Origin: DATEAV01 sp964575425
GTDB lineage: Bacteria; Chloroflexota; Anaerolineae; Anaerolineales; E44-bin32
DNA length: 64,000 nt
Assembly: GCA_964575425.1 (NCBI GenBank)
Contig: CAZNRD010000002.1
Coordinates: forward strand, 58,303-122,302
Reading direction: 5' to 3'
Made by a program: the position numbers and the translations under genes
In this document: in pieces, positions 24,516 to 33,183 of the stretch
Layout: every line of letters begins with the position of its first letter
How positions within the stretch are numbered: the first letter of the stretch is position 1
The notes under the pieces: model-generated
Databases searched by the model: none
Seen by the model: the letters and a program-made list of their open reading frames with translations, nothing else
What the model was told of the DNA's origin: nothing

Positions 24516-24612
24516 TGGCGTGAGCATCCTTTCTGCCCTGCGAGGGCCGTGGTCTGACACGACCCAAAGGATATCTCACGCCGTCCCTTTTTACAGCAGT
24601 ATACGGACATCA
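24516..24612 (-). promoter_or_regulatory. IS256 right terminal region
   Basis: Between the transposase start and the outer inverted repeat. AAAGGATG lies about 8-13 bases before the ATG and is the probable ribosome binding site. The outer end contains the IS256-like terminal repeat. Confidence 0.45.
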
Positions 24613-24799
24613 CCATGGAGGAGTTCAAACACGTGGGACCATACACGGCTGAGTACTACCTTCATTCCGTGGGATACTGGAAGTGAACCTGGGAAATCCA
24701 GGCCAGAGGAGCAGCCCAACACCGGGCTACAGCCGGCGTGCCTCCGTTGCGCTCCGCCACTTGGCCGAACGCGACCGCTTGGCGCTTTCTTGCAGGGTG

Positions 24800-25573
24800 A
24801 TGGTGACAAGGAGTCACAGCGTGCGCAGGCGTCGTATTCTGGAGATAGGGCTTGGAGCCTGTCTGCTGTCAAGCTGTTCCTTGCCGCCGAGGACAACGAC
24901 CGTCAGTGATCATCCAACGGCCAACAGGACTGTGAGGGTGATCGAGCATCCACCCCCCAATTGGACTCTTAATGCGCGAGGATTCGGGGACAGAGGATGT
25001 GAGGGCAGGTTGGGCGAATCGTGCGCAGAGTTGGAGACTCTCGGATGTGGTGTGATTGAGCCGAGCTTCCAGTTTGGCGGGCTGCAGCCATCGTACGCAG
25101 TCATGGCATGTATTCACGAAGGAGCCGAGCCCCGAACGCCGAGTACTTCCGGCAGAAGCCCGGCCTGGACACGAGGTACCGCAGCCACGTCATCTTTGGG
25201 AATGACACGTATAGATTGATCATGAGGGGATCCGACTTCCGGGAGATCTTCGCGCCTATCGAATCGAACGACGAAGCCATCAGTTTATGCAATGGCGATG
25301 ACGTCGCTGCAGTCAAGACATGACCTTGACCCCGGAGCTTCTGTTGACTATTTGGTGGATCTGATTGAGGAGACGCACGCCGAGGAAACAGCGGATGGCT
25401 ACCTCGTCTACCTCTTTGACTGGGACTGAAAGATGGGCTGCGGTATTCACTCCTACTACTCGGTCAAAGTCCTTGTGACGCAAGGTGGGGAAGTGCGCGA
25501 AGTGGAACGGCAAGAGGTCTACAGGGCGAATGCGTGTGCGGACTTTGGTGTGTTGACGCTGACGGATGGCTAG
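24800..25573 (+). pseudogene. Decayed lipoprotein gene
   Basis: The frame from 24800 encodes a lipoprotein signal (RRRILEIGLGACLLSSC) and a Cys-containing mature part up to about QPSYAVMACIHEG. It then shifts to another frame (SHVIFGNDTYRLIMRGSDFREIF, about 25140-25290), returns to the first frame (SVDYLVDLIEETHAEETADG), meets an in-frame TGA at 25427, and continues as MGCGIHSYYSVKVLVTQGGE to the stop at 25573. Two compensating frameshifts plus a nonsense codon indicate one old gene of about 258 codons that no longer works. The family is not recognised. It lies between IS elements. Confidence 0.55.
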
Positions 25574-26032
25574 GCCGTGCCCAACCACTTCCATGAAAAA
25601 CCTGAGGTTGTCAATGGTCGACTCCCACAGGGTCACTGCGCTGATGGCGACCGGCGTTTGAACGTTCTCAGCGGCTATGCCCTTTCGCCTCGCTTCCATT
25701 CTGCGGGAATGCTTTGCGATCCGCACTCTGAGCGGGCTCATGGTGAGAGCCCGGTGCCCTTTGGCGGTCGCTGCAAGTGGCGCTTCCATCCCACTGACGG
25801 TGCCCCGGATGGGACCAATGCTCGGCTGCAGTCATCCAGACGGGGCGTAGGGCCGGGCGGAATGGGTGAGGGATGGCCGGGGGCAGCCCGATAGACTTGC
25901 GGCGGATTGGATGGTGCCTTACCTGATGAGATGAGCGATAATGCATGGTGCGTTGCCTCAGCCGCTCGGAGGCGTTTGGCGGCGTAGGGCACATGACAAT
26001 CGCTGCGCCTATTTCCCAAGGATCCACACACG
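25574..26032. other. Gene-free stretch
   Basis: About 460 bases between the decayed lipoprotein gene and the DMT transporter gene. Frames are open on both strands but show no recognisable protein or ribosome binding site. No structural RNA was seen. It may be further eroded coding sequence. Confidence 0.4.
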
Positions 26033-26467
26033 ATGAACCAGCTTGTCCTTCCAGCCATCGCCCTCGTCGCAGGCTTCGCCATCACCCTTCAAGCGCAGTT
26101 CATGGGCCTTATCGATAAGACCCTTGGCACGAAGGAGAGCATCGTCATCACCTATGGAAGCGGAGGCTTGGTCGCGATCCTTTCTGTGGTTGCCATCGGT
26201 CGCCTCAATCTCCGGCCAATTGGCTCTCTCCCCTGGTACGCCTACACGACGGGCCTCCTGGGCCTTGTGATCGTCGGCGCGATCGGATACGTTGTCCCTC
26301 GAATGGGTGCCGCAAGGGGCCTGACCCTTATCGTCGCGTCCCAATTCCTCCTCGCGGCCCTGATCGACCAGATTGGTCTGTTTGCGGCTGTCCCTCGCCC
26401 GCTTGATCTCCCGAGGTTGCTTGGGCTTGCGGTGATGCTGGCGGGCGTTTGGCTTGTCGTTCGTTGA
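26033..26467 (+). CDS. Small DMT-superfamily transporter (YdcZ/DUF606 type)
   Basis: The 144-residue protein has four to five hydrophobic helices and the DUF606/YdcZ pattern: an N-terminal AGFAITLQAQFMGLIDKTLG, a GSGGLVAILSVV helix, then GLLGLVIVGAIGYVVPRMGAARGLTLIVASQFLLAALIDQIG and a C-terminal LLGLAVMLAGVWLVV. Members are half-size drug/metabolite transporters that work as dimers; the substrate is unknown. It looks intact and is surrounded by degraded genes, so it may be recently acquired cargo or a survivor. There is no obvious ribosome binding site before the ATG. Confidence 0.78.
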   Translation: MNQLVLPAIALVAGFAITLQAQFMGLIDKTLGTKESIVITYGSGGLVAILSVVAIGRLNLRPIGSLPWYAYTTGLLGLVIVGAIGYVVPRMGAARGLTLIVASQFLLAALIDQIGLFAAVPRPLDLPRLLGLAVMLAGVWLVVR

Positions 26468-26605
26468 AAGGAAGGGCGCCTGGGACAGCTCGCGCTTGAG
26501 CGGAGCCCGCCAGCAGCCGCAGCCGCTCCTGCGCCTTGGCGCTCAGTTGCACCGCGGCATGTCGGGCAACGTAGCAGAACGATCGGGGAATGATACCGGA
26601 CGCAT
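26466..26605 (-). pseudogene. Transposase N-terminal remnant (possibly IS481-like)
   Basis: On the minus strand AAGGAG precedes ATG 26605 (MRPVSFPDRSATLPD); the frame then shifts to HAAVQLSAKAQERLRLLAG, which resembles the start of helix-turn-helix IS481-type transposases, and breaks off at the transporter gene. Only about 45 codons remain. Family assignment is tentative. The 283 bases to the next IS element contain nothing else recognisable. Confidence 0.35.
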
Positions 26606-27028
26606 CGGGGCTTCTCCTTGGTTGTGGGTAGCACACCCCAAGGATGGCTGCTATGCCCTGTTCTTGCCACTGCCGTTGTTTCACATGTATCTGAACTTGC
26701 TTAGCGCCAGTTGAGTGGGTGTTGAGAATCATAAGCCGCGGCTGCCGATTCCATGCCGCTCGAGCTGCGCGTGCAATGACAAGCAATTCCCGCCTCACCC
26801 CCCTGCCCCCCTGTTACCGTACCCTGGTGCAAGAACAACCGACGGGGTAGAACTTGCGGGGGATGTCATTGACCGCCTTAGACTAGACCAGGCATAGTCG
26901 CCCGATGTATACCACCTGTGATCGCCTGATGTAGGCCACCCATCGCCGCCCGATGTATACCAGCCCGCATTGCCTGGTGAGATGAGCGGCTAGACTCCTC
27001 CGGTCAGCATGGCTCGGAGGAGGAAACG

Positions 27029-28482
27029 GTGGAGCGTCTACATATGAACTACCTGCGCGACTTAATACACCGCTTGCGTGCCGGCGAGAGCGAGCGCCGG
27101 ATCGCCCAGGACTTGAGGATCTCACGGATCACCGTTCACCGGTACCATGAGTTGGCGGAGAAGGGGGGTTTCCTGCAACCGGGGTCGCCGATGCCGGACG
27201 ACGAAGCCATTGGGGCTTGCCTGGGGGATCCGCCCCGTCCGCCGCGGCAGTCCTCGAGCGTGGAGCCCTACGCCGACGTCGTGGGCCAACTTCTCGAGCA
27301 GCGGGTGGAGTGGACTTCGGGCCGGCGGAGAAGTTGCTTGACCCGGCCACGGGTCGGCTGCGCCCAGCCTATGCCTTCGTGGCCACCCTGGGCTACAGCC
27401 GTCACCAGTACGCCGAATTGGTCTTCGACCAGAAGGTACCCACCTGGATTGCGCTGCATCGACGGGCCTTCGAGAGTTGGGGAGGCGTTCCCCGGCGGAT
27501 CGTGCCGGACAACCTGAAGGCGGCGGTGGCCGAGGCGCTGATCTACGACCCGGTGCTGGGTGAAGCCTACCGGCGTATGGCGCAGCACTATGGCTTTGTG
27601 ATCAGCCCGACCAAGCGCCATCACGCCCAGCACAAGGGCAAGGTCGAGAATGGGATTCATTACCTCGAGCGCAACTTCCTCGCCGGTCAGGCTTTCGCTG
27701 ACCTTCTGGTGGCCAACCAGCATCTGAGACTCTGGGTACACGAGACGGCCGGAACCCATGAGCACGGGACGACTCATCAGCCTCCGCTGCGGCTGTTCCT
27801 CGAACACGAGCGGGCTGCGCTACTGCCTCTGCCGGCTGAATCCTTCACCCTGTGCGAGATCCGGCCGGTGAAAGTGCATCCCGATTGCCACGTCGTCATT
27901 GCCGGCAGCTTTTACTCGGTGCCTTACCGCTATGTCGGCCAGACGCTGGACGCCCATGTCGGGGAACGGATGATTGAGCTCTTTGCAGGCCAGGAGCTGG
28001 TGGCCAGCCACGGACGCAGCCTGGAGGCCGGTGAGTGGCACACTCGGCTGCAGCACTACCCTGCCTCCAAGGCCGCCTACCTGGAACGGACGCCCGAGCG
28101 CTGCCGCCAATTGGCGCTCCCGATCGGACCCGCTACTCAGCAGGTAGTGGAGACCCTGTTGGCCGAGCGGCCGCTCGACCGCCTGCGGGCCGTGCAGGGC
28201 ATCCTGCGGCTTGAAGAAACCGTTGGTCGCCCGCGCCTCGAGGCCGCCTGCGCCCGGGCGCTGTACTTCGGCGATGTGCGCTACCGGCGGATCAAGCAGA
28301 TCCTCAATGCGGCACTGGACCAGGAACCTTTGCCCGAGGCGATGCCCAACTTCGCCCGACGCACCTTTGCCTTCGCTCGGCCGGCTGCCGAGTTCTTCAT
28401 TTCGGCTGATGGGAGGCGGGGACGATCACCCATCCGCTCCTTCCCAAGCTGCGTCGACTCAGGCTCTCGACCATGGCGCTGA
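27029..28482 (+). pseudogene. istA: istA of the second IS21 element, internally deleted
   Basis: From GTG 27029 (GGAGGAGG upstream) the frame gives the HTH part (IHRLRAGESERRIAQDL) up to VVGQLLEQRVEW near 27313. The rest, VDFGPAEKLLDPATGRLRPAY through the DDE core (RRIVPDNLKAAV, HKGKVENGIHYLERNF) to 28482, is in another frame. IstA proteins normally have about 45-50 more residues at this point, so a deletion of some 130-150 bases is inferred. The junction reads GTGGAGTGGACTTC, two adjacent GTGGA copies, consistent with deletion between short direct repeats. Confidence 0.82.
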
Positions 28483-29225
28483 CCCTGGACGTCCGTGCCG
28501 CCCAGGCCACCGAGCGACAACTCACCCCGGTTGAGTTTCTGGCCTTGCTGCTGGATGACGAGCTGGAACGCCGCAGCCAGACCCGTCTGGCTCGTCACTT
28601 CACCCAATCCGGATGTGACAGCCAGAAGACGCTGGCGCACTTCAGCTTCTCGGCTGCCCCCGGAATCAATCGCACCCTGGTTCAAGAACTGGCAACATGC
28701 GCCTTCCTGGCTCGCCACGAAAACATCCTGATCTGCGGTCCGACCGGGGTTGGCAAGAGTCACCTGGCCAACGCCATCGCCTGTGAAGCCCTCAAGCGCG
28801 ACCGGCGAGTCCTCTCACGATCGACCCAGCGCCTCCTGGCGGATCTGCATGCCGCCCGCGCCAGTGGTTCCCAGCCTCGCCTGCTGGCCAGGGTCCTGGC
28901 GGCCGACCTCCTGGTCCTGGACGACTCCGGCCTCTTGCCCCTCTCGCCTCAGGCAGCTCAGGATCTCTACCAGATCATCAGCGAGCGATATGAGCACGGT
29001 TCGATGATCGTCACGAGCAATCGGGCCTTCGAAGAGTGGGCCGAGGTGTTCGGGGACAACCTGCTGGCCAGCGCCGCCCTGGATCGCCTCACGCACCATG
29101 CCCACACGCTCGTCATTCGCGGGGCCAGCTACCGGCAGCGAAGCCACACAAAGGAGAGTGCCAATTACCCCATAGCCACGTCACTTGAGCAACCGCCGAG
29201 AGTCACTTCAGAACAGACAGCCTGA
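28473..29225 (+). CDS. istB: IstB-family ATPase of the second IS21 element
   Basis: The 250-residue protein contains ILICGPTGVGKSHLANAI (Walker A, near residue 88), LLVLDDSGLLPLSPQAA (Walker B region) and SMIVTSNRAFEEWAEVFGDN (sensor/arginine-finger region), ending with TLVIRGASYRQRS as in IstB proteins. In-frame codons upstream (THPLLPKLRRLRLST) look like the usual IstB N-terminus, but their start codon is missing (ATC where ATG is expected), so translation may begin at the internal ATG 28473. Its start overlaps the istA end by 10 bases. The ATPase core is intact, but its partner is broken. Confidence 0.85.
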   Translation: MALTLDVRAAQATERQLTPVEFLALLLDDELERRSQTRLARHFTQSGCDSQKTLAHFSFSAAPGINRTLVQELATCAFLARHENILICGPTGVGKSHLANAIACEALKRDRRVLSRSTQRLLADLHAARASGSQPRLLARVLAADLLVLDDSGLLPLSPQAAQDLYQIISERYEHGSMIVTSNRAFEEWAEVFGDNLLASAALDRLTHHAHTLVIRGASYRQRSHTKESANYPIATSLEQPPRVTSEQTA

Positions 29226-29353
29226 CTCGGAAAGTGGTCTACATCAAGGCGATCATGGGTGGCTCAATGCGGGCGGCTATTGACAGGGGATTTGCCAGTC
29301 CCGCATTCGTCCACCCCGCCGGTGTTCGGCCTGGGATTGAGGACCCCTGACCC

Positions 29354-29399
29354 CCAGCGCCTCGAGCGCCCGGAGAGGATTGTCTCCGAGGCCTGCTGG
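29354..29399 (+). ncRNA. Candidate IS110 bridge-RNA stem-loop
   Basis: CCAGC (29354-29358) pairs with GCTGG (29395-29399); inside, CCTCG pairs with CGAGG and GAGA with TCTC, separated by unpaired internal loops. A stem interrupted by internal loops in the 5' non-coding end of an IS110 element is the arrangement described for bridge RNAs, whose loops base-pair with target and donor DNA. Pairing is seen in the sequence; the function is inferred from family knowledge. The full RNA would probably be longer on both sides. Confidence 0.35.
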
Positions 29400-29501
29400 A
29401 GCGAACCGTCGAAAATGTGTAGCGCCATAAAGCGCCCTAACAGGGAGACGGCCGCCCAGCCCACATTGCGGCGACTTCCGCGAAGGGTGAAGGAGCTTCC
29501 C

Positions 29502-30726
29502 ATGCAAGAATATCTGGAAATTGACTGCAGTCAGTCCAGCTACGGGGCCAGCTTCGTCAATCAGACCGGTGCAATCCTGGCCCCGTTGCGCATCCCCTTT
29601 AGCCCGGAAGGCTTCCTGCACCTGGACACCACTCGGGACAAACTCGGCATCCCTCCCGGCGACTGCTTGGTGGCGCTGGAGTCGGCGCACAACCTGCTGG
29701 TCGACTTCTTGTGGGACCAGGGGTACTGCCGGGTGTATGTAATCGCTCCCTACGTGATCAAGAGCTGCCGTGACCGGTATCGGCACAGTGGGGCACGCAG
29801 CGACCCGACCGATGCCTATTTGCTGGCGGATGTGTTGCGCACCGACCGTCATCGCTTCTGTCCCTGGTACCCTGATCAGCCAAGCACGCGCCAGATCCGG
29901 GCCATGAACAGCCTGATCGACCATCTGGGGCGCACCATCGTCCGCCATTCCAACCGGCTACGGGCCGTCCTGGCCCGGTACCATCTATCCAGGGCTGCTG
30001 CGTGCCTTCCGTGACATCCATGACCCGGTGGCTTTGCACTTCCTCCAGGCCTATCCCACACCCCAGGCCGCTGCCCAGTTGACCAGGGAGCAATTCCAGT
30101 CCTTCGCCCGCCAACATCGCTACACCCACCGGGGACGGGTGTCGCGCTGCTTCTCTTGCCTGCAAGCGCCGGAACCCAAAGCTGCCCCCTCGATCGTGGA
30201 AGCCTACCAGCAGGAGGCCGTCTTCCTGGCTGGTCTGCTGCTCAGCCTGGTTGAGAAGAGACGTGCCCTGATCCGCCAAGTGGGATTGCTCTTTGAGCAG
30301 CATCCCGACCATGACATTTTCGGTTCGCTACCTGGGGCAGGCCCGCGGTTGGCTCCGGCTCTGCTGGCCAAGTTCGGCGACGATCGATCACGTTTGCCAG
30401 CCCCAGGCAGCATCCAGGCCTTGGGCGGCACCTGCCCGGTGACCGACAGCAGCGGTAAACGCAGCATCATCAGGTTCCGTCGCGCCTGTGATCGCCAGTT
30501 CCGCCATATCGCCCAGCAATGGGCACGCTGTTCCCTGCAGCGCTCGCTGTGGGCTCAGGCCTACTGGAGCCAAGTACGTCCGCGCTGTTCCTCGGACAGC
30601 CACGCCCTGCGATGCCTGGCCAACCGCTGGCTGGTCGTGGCCTGGAGCCTGTGGCAGAAACACCAGCCCTATGGCGAAGACTATCACCTGCACCAACGCG
30701 CGCTGAAGTGCCGCGTGCCCGCCTGA
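29502..30726 (+). pseudogene. IS110-family transposase, frameshifted
   Basis: ATG 29502 has GAAGGAG upstream. The first frame gives the DEDD RuvC-like domain: LEIDCSQSSYG (Asp8), LVALESAHN (Glu), and RSDPTDAYLLAD with two Asp. It ends at 30014 after RLRAVLARYHLS. The continuation YPGLLRAFRDIHDPVALHFLQAYPTP is in another frame and runs to 30726, including FGSLPGAGPRLAPALLAKFGD and the catalytic-serine region GTCPVTDSSGKRS. The break lies near 29985 (TACCATCTATCC), consistent with a 4-base or 1-base insertion. One frameshift separates this copy from an intact recombinase. Confidence 0.85.
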
Positions 30727-30780
30727 CCCAATCCATCGCCAACGGGCCCTTCATCGCAGAGACGTACTGGACTGGCAAGC

Positions 30781-31175
30781 TCCCCACTCCCCACACCCAA
30801 GACAGGATACGGTGGCACCGCAGGACACCCGTCGGAGCCATCACCTCGGCGCGCCCATTTCCGGATTCCCCGCTTGACAAAATGTGTCCTCTCCGCCTGC
30901 AGGCGCGGCTGCTCCTCCAGGGCTCAGTGGAGGAGAGGGGTGCGCGCATGCAAGAGGTGGGAGAGAGAGGGTCTCCGTGCGATAGCCGAGATCCGTCGGG
31001 TCATTCAAAAGCCTCAGTTCGCGCACAGGCCAGAGGCCTCTCTTCGGCAGTGAGACTCTTCGGTGCTTTGGCCGGGCATGAAGGTCGTCGGGTCGGGGCG
31101 GACAGGTAGCTGCCAGCCGCAAGGTCAGAGGGTGCCGGAGATGCGAGCGCCCTGTTGTGATGCCGTGTGTGCCCG
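30781..31175. other. Gene-free stretch downstream of IS110
   Basis: About 400 bases with no supported gene. It contains a 12-bp palindrome CGCCTGCAGGCG (30894-30905), an 8-bp hairpin CTCCTCCA/TGGAGGAG (30912-30935) and an isolated TTGACA (30874) without a matching -10 box. Confidence 0.4.
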
Positions 31176-32054
31176 TCAGATGCCCAGCTCGCTGCGCGTG
31201 CGGAGGTAGTGAAGCACATGTTCGCGTGAGAGCACGCCCAGCAGTGCCTCCCCTCTGACGACCGGCACTTGCGCCACGTTGGCCTCGACCATCGCTTGGA
31301 GCGCCTCGAGCAGCTCCGTCCTGTGGTCCACCCGCACCAGGTCCTGCCAGCGCCTCATGACTTGTCCGACGGTGACCTGCTTCCACTCCGGGCGTGGGAC
31401 CTGGGCGATGCCCCTGCCCTGGGTGACGATGGTGCCGGCGAAGGCGATGTTGGTCCGGTCGGTTGCTTGCGCTCGGCTGGCAGCGGCCTGGTGACCTTGG
31501 CCACTGCCAGGGATTCCCCAGTCAGCATCGATTCATTGATCTCCAGGTTGTAGGCCTGGGGAATGCGAGCATCGGCCGGGATTCTGTCGCCGGCGTGGAG
31601 CATGAGCACATCGCTGGGGACGACCACGATCGCCGGGATCTGCATTTCGATCGCCTCTCCCGATCCAGTGGCGCGCCGGATCCCATCGGCCTCTGGTGCG
31701 GCTCGGGACTTGAGGGCCTCCAGAGCCGCCTCGGCCCGAGACTCCTGAAAGAAGCCGATGACCGTGTTGAAGGCGATGACGGCGCCGATGACGATGGAGT
31801 CGATCTCCTTGCCGGCAATCAGCGAGATGGCCGCCGCCACCACGAGCACGGCGACCGGCGGGTTCTTCAACTGGGCAACCAGGATGGCCAGCTTGCTCAC
31901 CCCTCGGGCGGCGGCGATTACGTTCGGGGCCGTGCGTCTTGAGGCGCCGTTCGGCCTCGGCCGAGGTCAGGTCATCCAGGCTCGATGCCGGCGCGGCAGG
32001 CACGTCCTTGGTGTCCAGCGAATGCCAGGCTTGCGGCTTCGTCCCCGGTCCCAC
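31176..32054 (-). pseudogene. P-type cation ATPase N-terminal remnant fused to a CBS-domain tail
   Basis: From ATG 32054 the first frame encodes the start of a calcium-type P-ATPase (AWHSLDTKDV, LTSAEAERRLKTHGP). An extra C in a C run near 31930 shifts the frame to VSKLAILVAQLKNPPVAVL...NTVIGFFQESRAEAAL...ESMLTGESLAVAKV, covering the first helices and the actuator TGES motif. A lost C near 31465 shifts it back to DRTNIAFAGTIVTQGRG. The protein then jumps at once into PRPEWKQVTVGQVMRRWQDLV and a C-terminal CBS half (AQVPVVRGEALLGVLSREH) ending at 31176. The ATPase phosphorylation and nucleotide domains are absent, so the remnant is a rearrangement product. Confidence 0.75.
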
Positions 32055-32193
32055 CTCTGCCAGCCGAGGCAGCGGCCGGGCCGCGCGCGCCTCGGGTTGG
32101 TTCGCTCACGCCCTCACTCCGCAGGAAGGCGGGCGGCCCTCGATAGACCTCCTCGCCCCCATGCGTTGAGTCAGTCGGCGGAACAGGCCGGCG

Positions 32194-33183
32194 CTAGAGG
32201 CCGACCCCACGCTGGAACAGAAACCACAGCCCCGCAAAATACACCACGAGGATAACCAGCGCGTCCACCTCGACAATCAGCAGACGGCGCTCCACCCGGG
32301 CCAGGTTGCCGATCAGCCCCAGGTTGGTGAGTGCCAAGCCGACGATGCCGGCCAGGGCGAACCCGGCGTCAATCTCCTCCAGAAACAGCCTCTCGACATA
32401 GAAGACATCCGCCAGCCCCAGGACGAACATGTTGAAGACATTGCTCCCGAAGAGGTTGCCCACCGCCAAGTCGTAGGCGCCGATCCTGGCCGCGGCCACC
32501 ACGGCCACCAGCTCTGGCAGCGAGGTCACCGTTCCCAGCAGGGCGGTCCCCACAAACCCGGTCCCCACGCCGGTGATCTCCGCCAGGCGCACGCTGGTCC
32601 GCACCAGCCAGGGGGTGACGAGGACCAGGACAAGGCTGGCAGCGCTGAACCCGAGGACTCCCCTCGACAGCGACGGCAGACCGGTCTCGACATCGGCCGG
32701 CGGCCGGCCGACTTGAGGGGGGCTGCTGCGGCGAATCAGCCAGACGCCGACGAGGTACAGCACCATCAGAAGCAGGCTGCCGAGGCCGATCCAGCCGACG
32801 CGGCTGTGGATGTCGGCCAGGATGAAGAATGTGGCCGTGCCGGTGAGCAGGGTGGCCAGGCTGGCCGTCAGCGCGTGGCGTGTGGCCACCAGGCGCAGGA
32901 TGCGCGCCCGCTGAGTCATCAGATCCAGCACGGCCAACAGAAACATGTTGAACATGTTGCTGCCGAACAGGTTGCCGGCGGCCAGGTTGGGCACATCCTG
33001 GTCGAGGGAGTTGATCGTGGTCAGGAGTTCGGGCAGCGAAGTGGCCCCGGCCATGAGCAGCGTGCCGATGAACATCCCCCCGAGCCCGGTGCGCTCGGAG
33101 ATCACATCTCCGTACTCGGCCAATTTGACCGCCGCCACGACGACCAGGGCCGAGGCGGCAGCGAACTCAAGCCAGGTAATCAC
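32194..33183 (-). CDS. CaCA-superfamily sodium/calcium-type cation exchanger
   Basis: The 329-residue integral membrane protein has about ten helices and the two alpha-repeats of this superfamily: GATSLPELLTTINS with AAGNLFGSNMFN in the first half and GTVTSLPELVAVVAA with AVGNLFGSNVFN in the second. The Glu of each SLPEL and the Asn/Ser residues of GSN are the ion ligands. It would exchange Ca2+ (or another cation) for Na+ or H+. Its start overlaps the PII-like gene by four bases, making it the last gene of the Mrp operon. The loop between the halves contains a short basic/proline stretch (RRSSPPQVGRPPADVE). Confidence 0.9.
   Translation of the reverse strand: MITWLEFAAASALVVVAAVKLAEYGDVISERTGLGGMFIGTLLMAGATSLPELLTTINSLDQDVPNLAAGNLFGSNMFNMFLLAVLDLMTQRARILRLVATRHALTASLATLLTGTATFFILADIHSRVGWIGLGSLLLMVLYLVGVWLIRRSSPPQVGRPPADVETGLPSLSRGVLGFSAASLVLVLVTPWLVRTSVRLAEITGVGTGFVGTALLGTVTSLPELVAVVAAARIGAYDLAVGNLFGSNVFNMFVLGLADVFYVERLFLEEIDAGFALAGIVGLALTNLGLIGNLARVERRLLIVEVDALVILVVYFAGLWFLFQRGVGL

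Larger units (their letters stand above)
20938..24516 (-). pseudogene. IS256-family transposase split by an IS21 insertion
   Basis: The N-terminal piece (24516 to about 24400, starting MNRIPPSERMRAQIG and ending RLGAKL) and the C-terminal piece (about 22177 to 20938, starting LAQQALEQEVTDHLG) belong to one protein. If the IS21 element and one copy of the 4-base duplication CAGC are removed, the frame runs on as RLGAKLLAQQALEQEV with no error, giving about 450 residues. The DDE residues are visible: Asp in YLFLDRVYES, Asp in LITTDGAPGL and Glu in TNLLERVF. The frame runs slightly past the presumed left inverted repeat, so the last residues may be flanking sequence. In its present state no complete transposase can be made. 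Confidence 0.85.
20955..24612 (-). mobile_element. IS256-family element, interrupted by IS21
   Basis: The element carries a mutator-type DDE transposase on the minus strand. The right end, read inward on the minus strand, contains GTCCGTATACTGCTGTAAAA, very like the terminal repeat known from IS256. The left end has a weaker counterpart starting near GTATACACGG (20969). Both boundaries are approximate (left about 20955-20970, right about 24612), and no clear 8-bp target duplication was found, so the left end may be damaged. An IS21 element sits inside the transposase gene at 22178-24399. Confidence 0.75.
26889..29285 (+). mobile_element. Second IS21-family element, degraded
   Basis: About 2.4 kb with istA and istB on the plus strand. 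The left end has three subterminal copies of a CGCCYGATGTATACCAC-type repeat (26897-26975). The right end, read inward on the minus strand (TGTCAATAGCCGCCC...GATCGCCTTGATGTAGACCAC), aligns with the left end over about 45 bases. The left tip is mutated (CAGGCATAG instead of TGTCAATAG), so the left boundary is approximate. istA has an internal deletion. This element is not closely similar to the one at 22-24 kb. Confidence 0.82.
29286..30780 (+). mobile_element. IS110-family element (boundaries approximate)
   Basis: The transposase gene at 29502-30726 is of the DEDD/serine IS110 type. IS110 elements lack clear inverted repeats, so ends cannot be fixed here; the left end lies between 29286 and about 29340 and the right end soon after 30726. 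A 5' non-coding region of up to 215 bases with a branched hairpin precedes the gene, where elements of this group encode their bridge RNA. Confidence 0.6.

Noticed and set aside
25427..25429. In-frame TGA read as selenocysteine
   Set aside because: No selenocysteine-insertion-like hairpin was evident, and the gene also carries frameshifts, so a nonsense mutation in a decaying gene is simpler.
25313..25789. 158-codon minus-strand frame in the IS region
   Set aside because: It covers the antisense of the decayed lipoprotein gene; no domain, signal or ribosome binding site supports it.
26897..26975. Short tandem-like repeats resembling a CRISPR start
   Set aside because: Only three degenerate copies with no regular spacers, and they match the right end of the same IS21 element in inverted orientation, so they are its terminal repeats.
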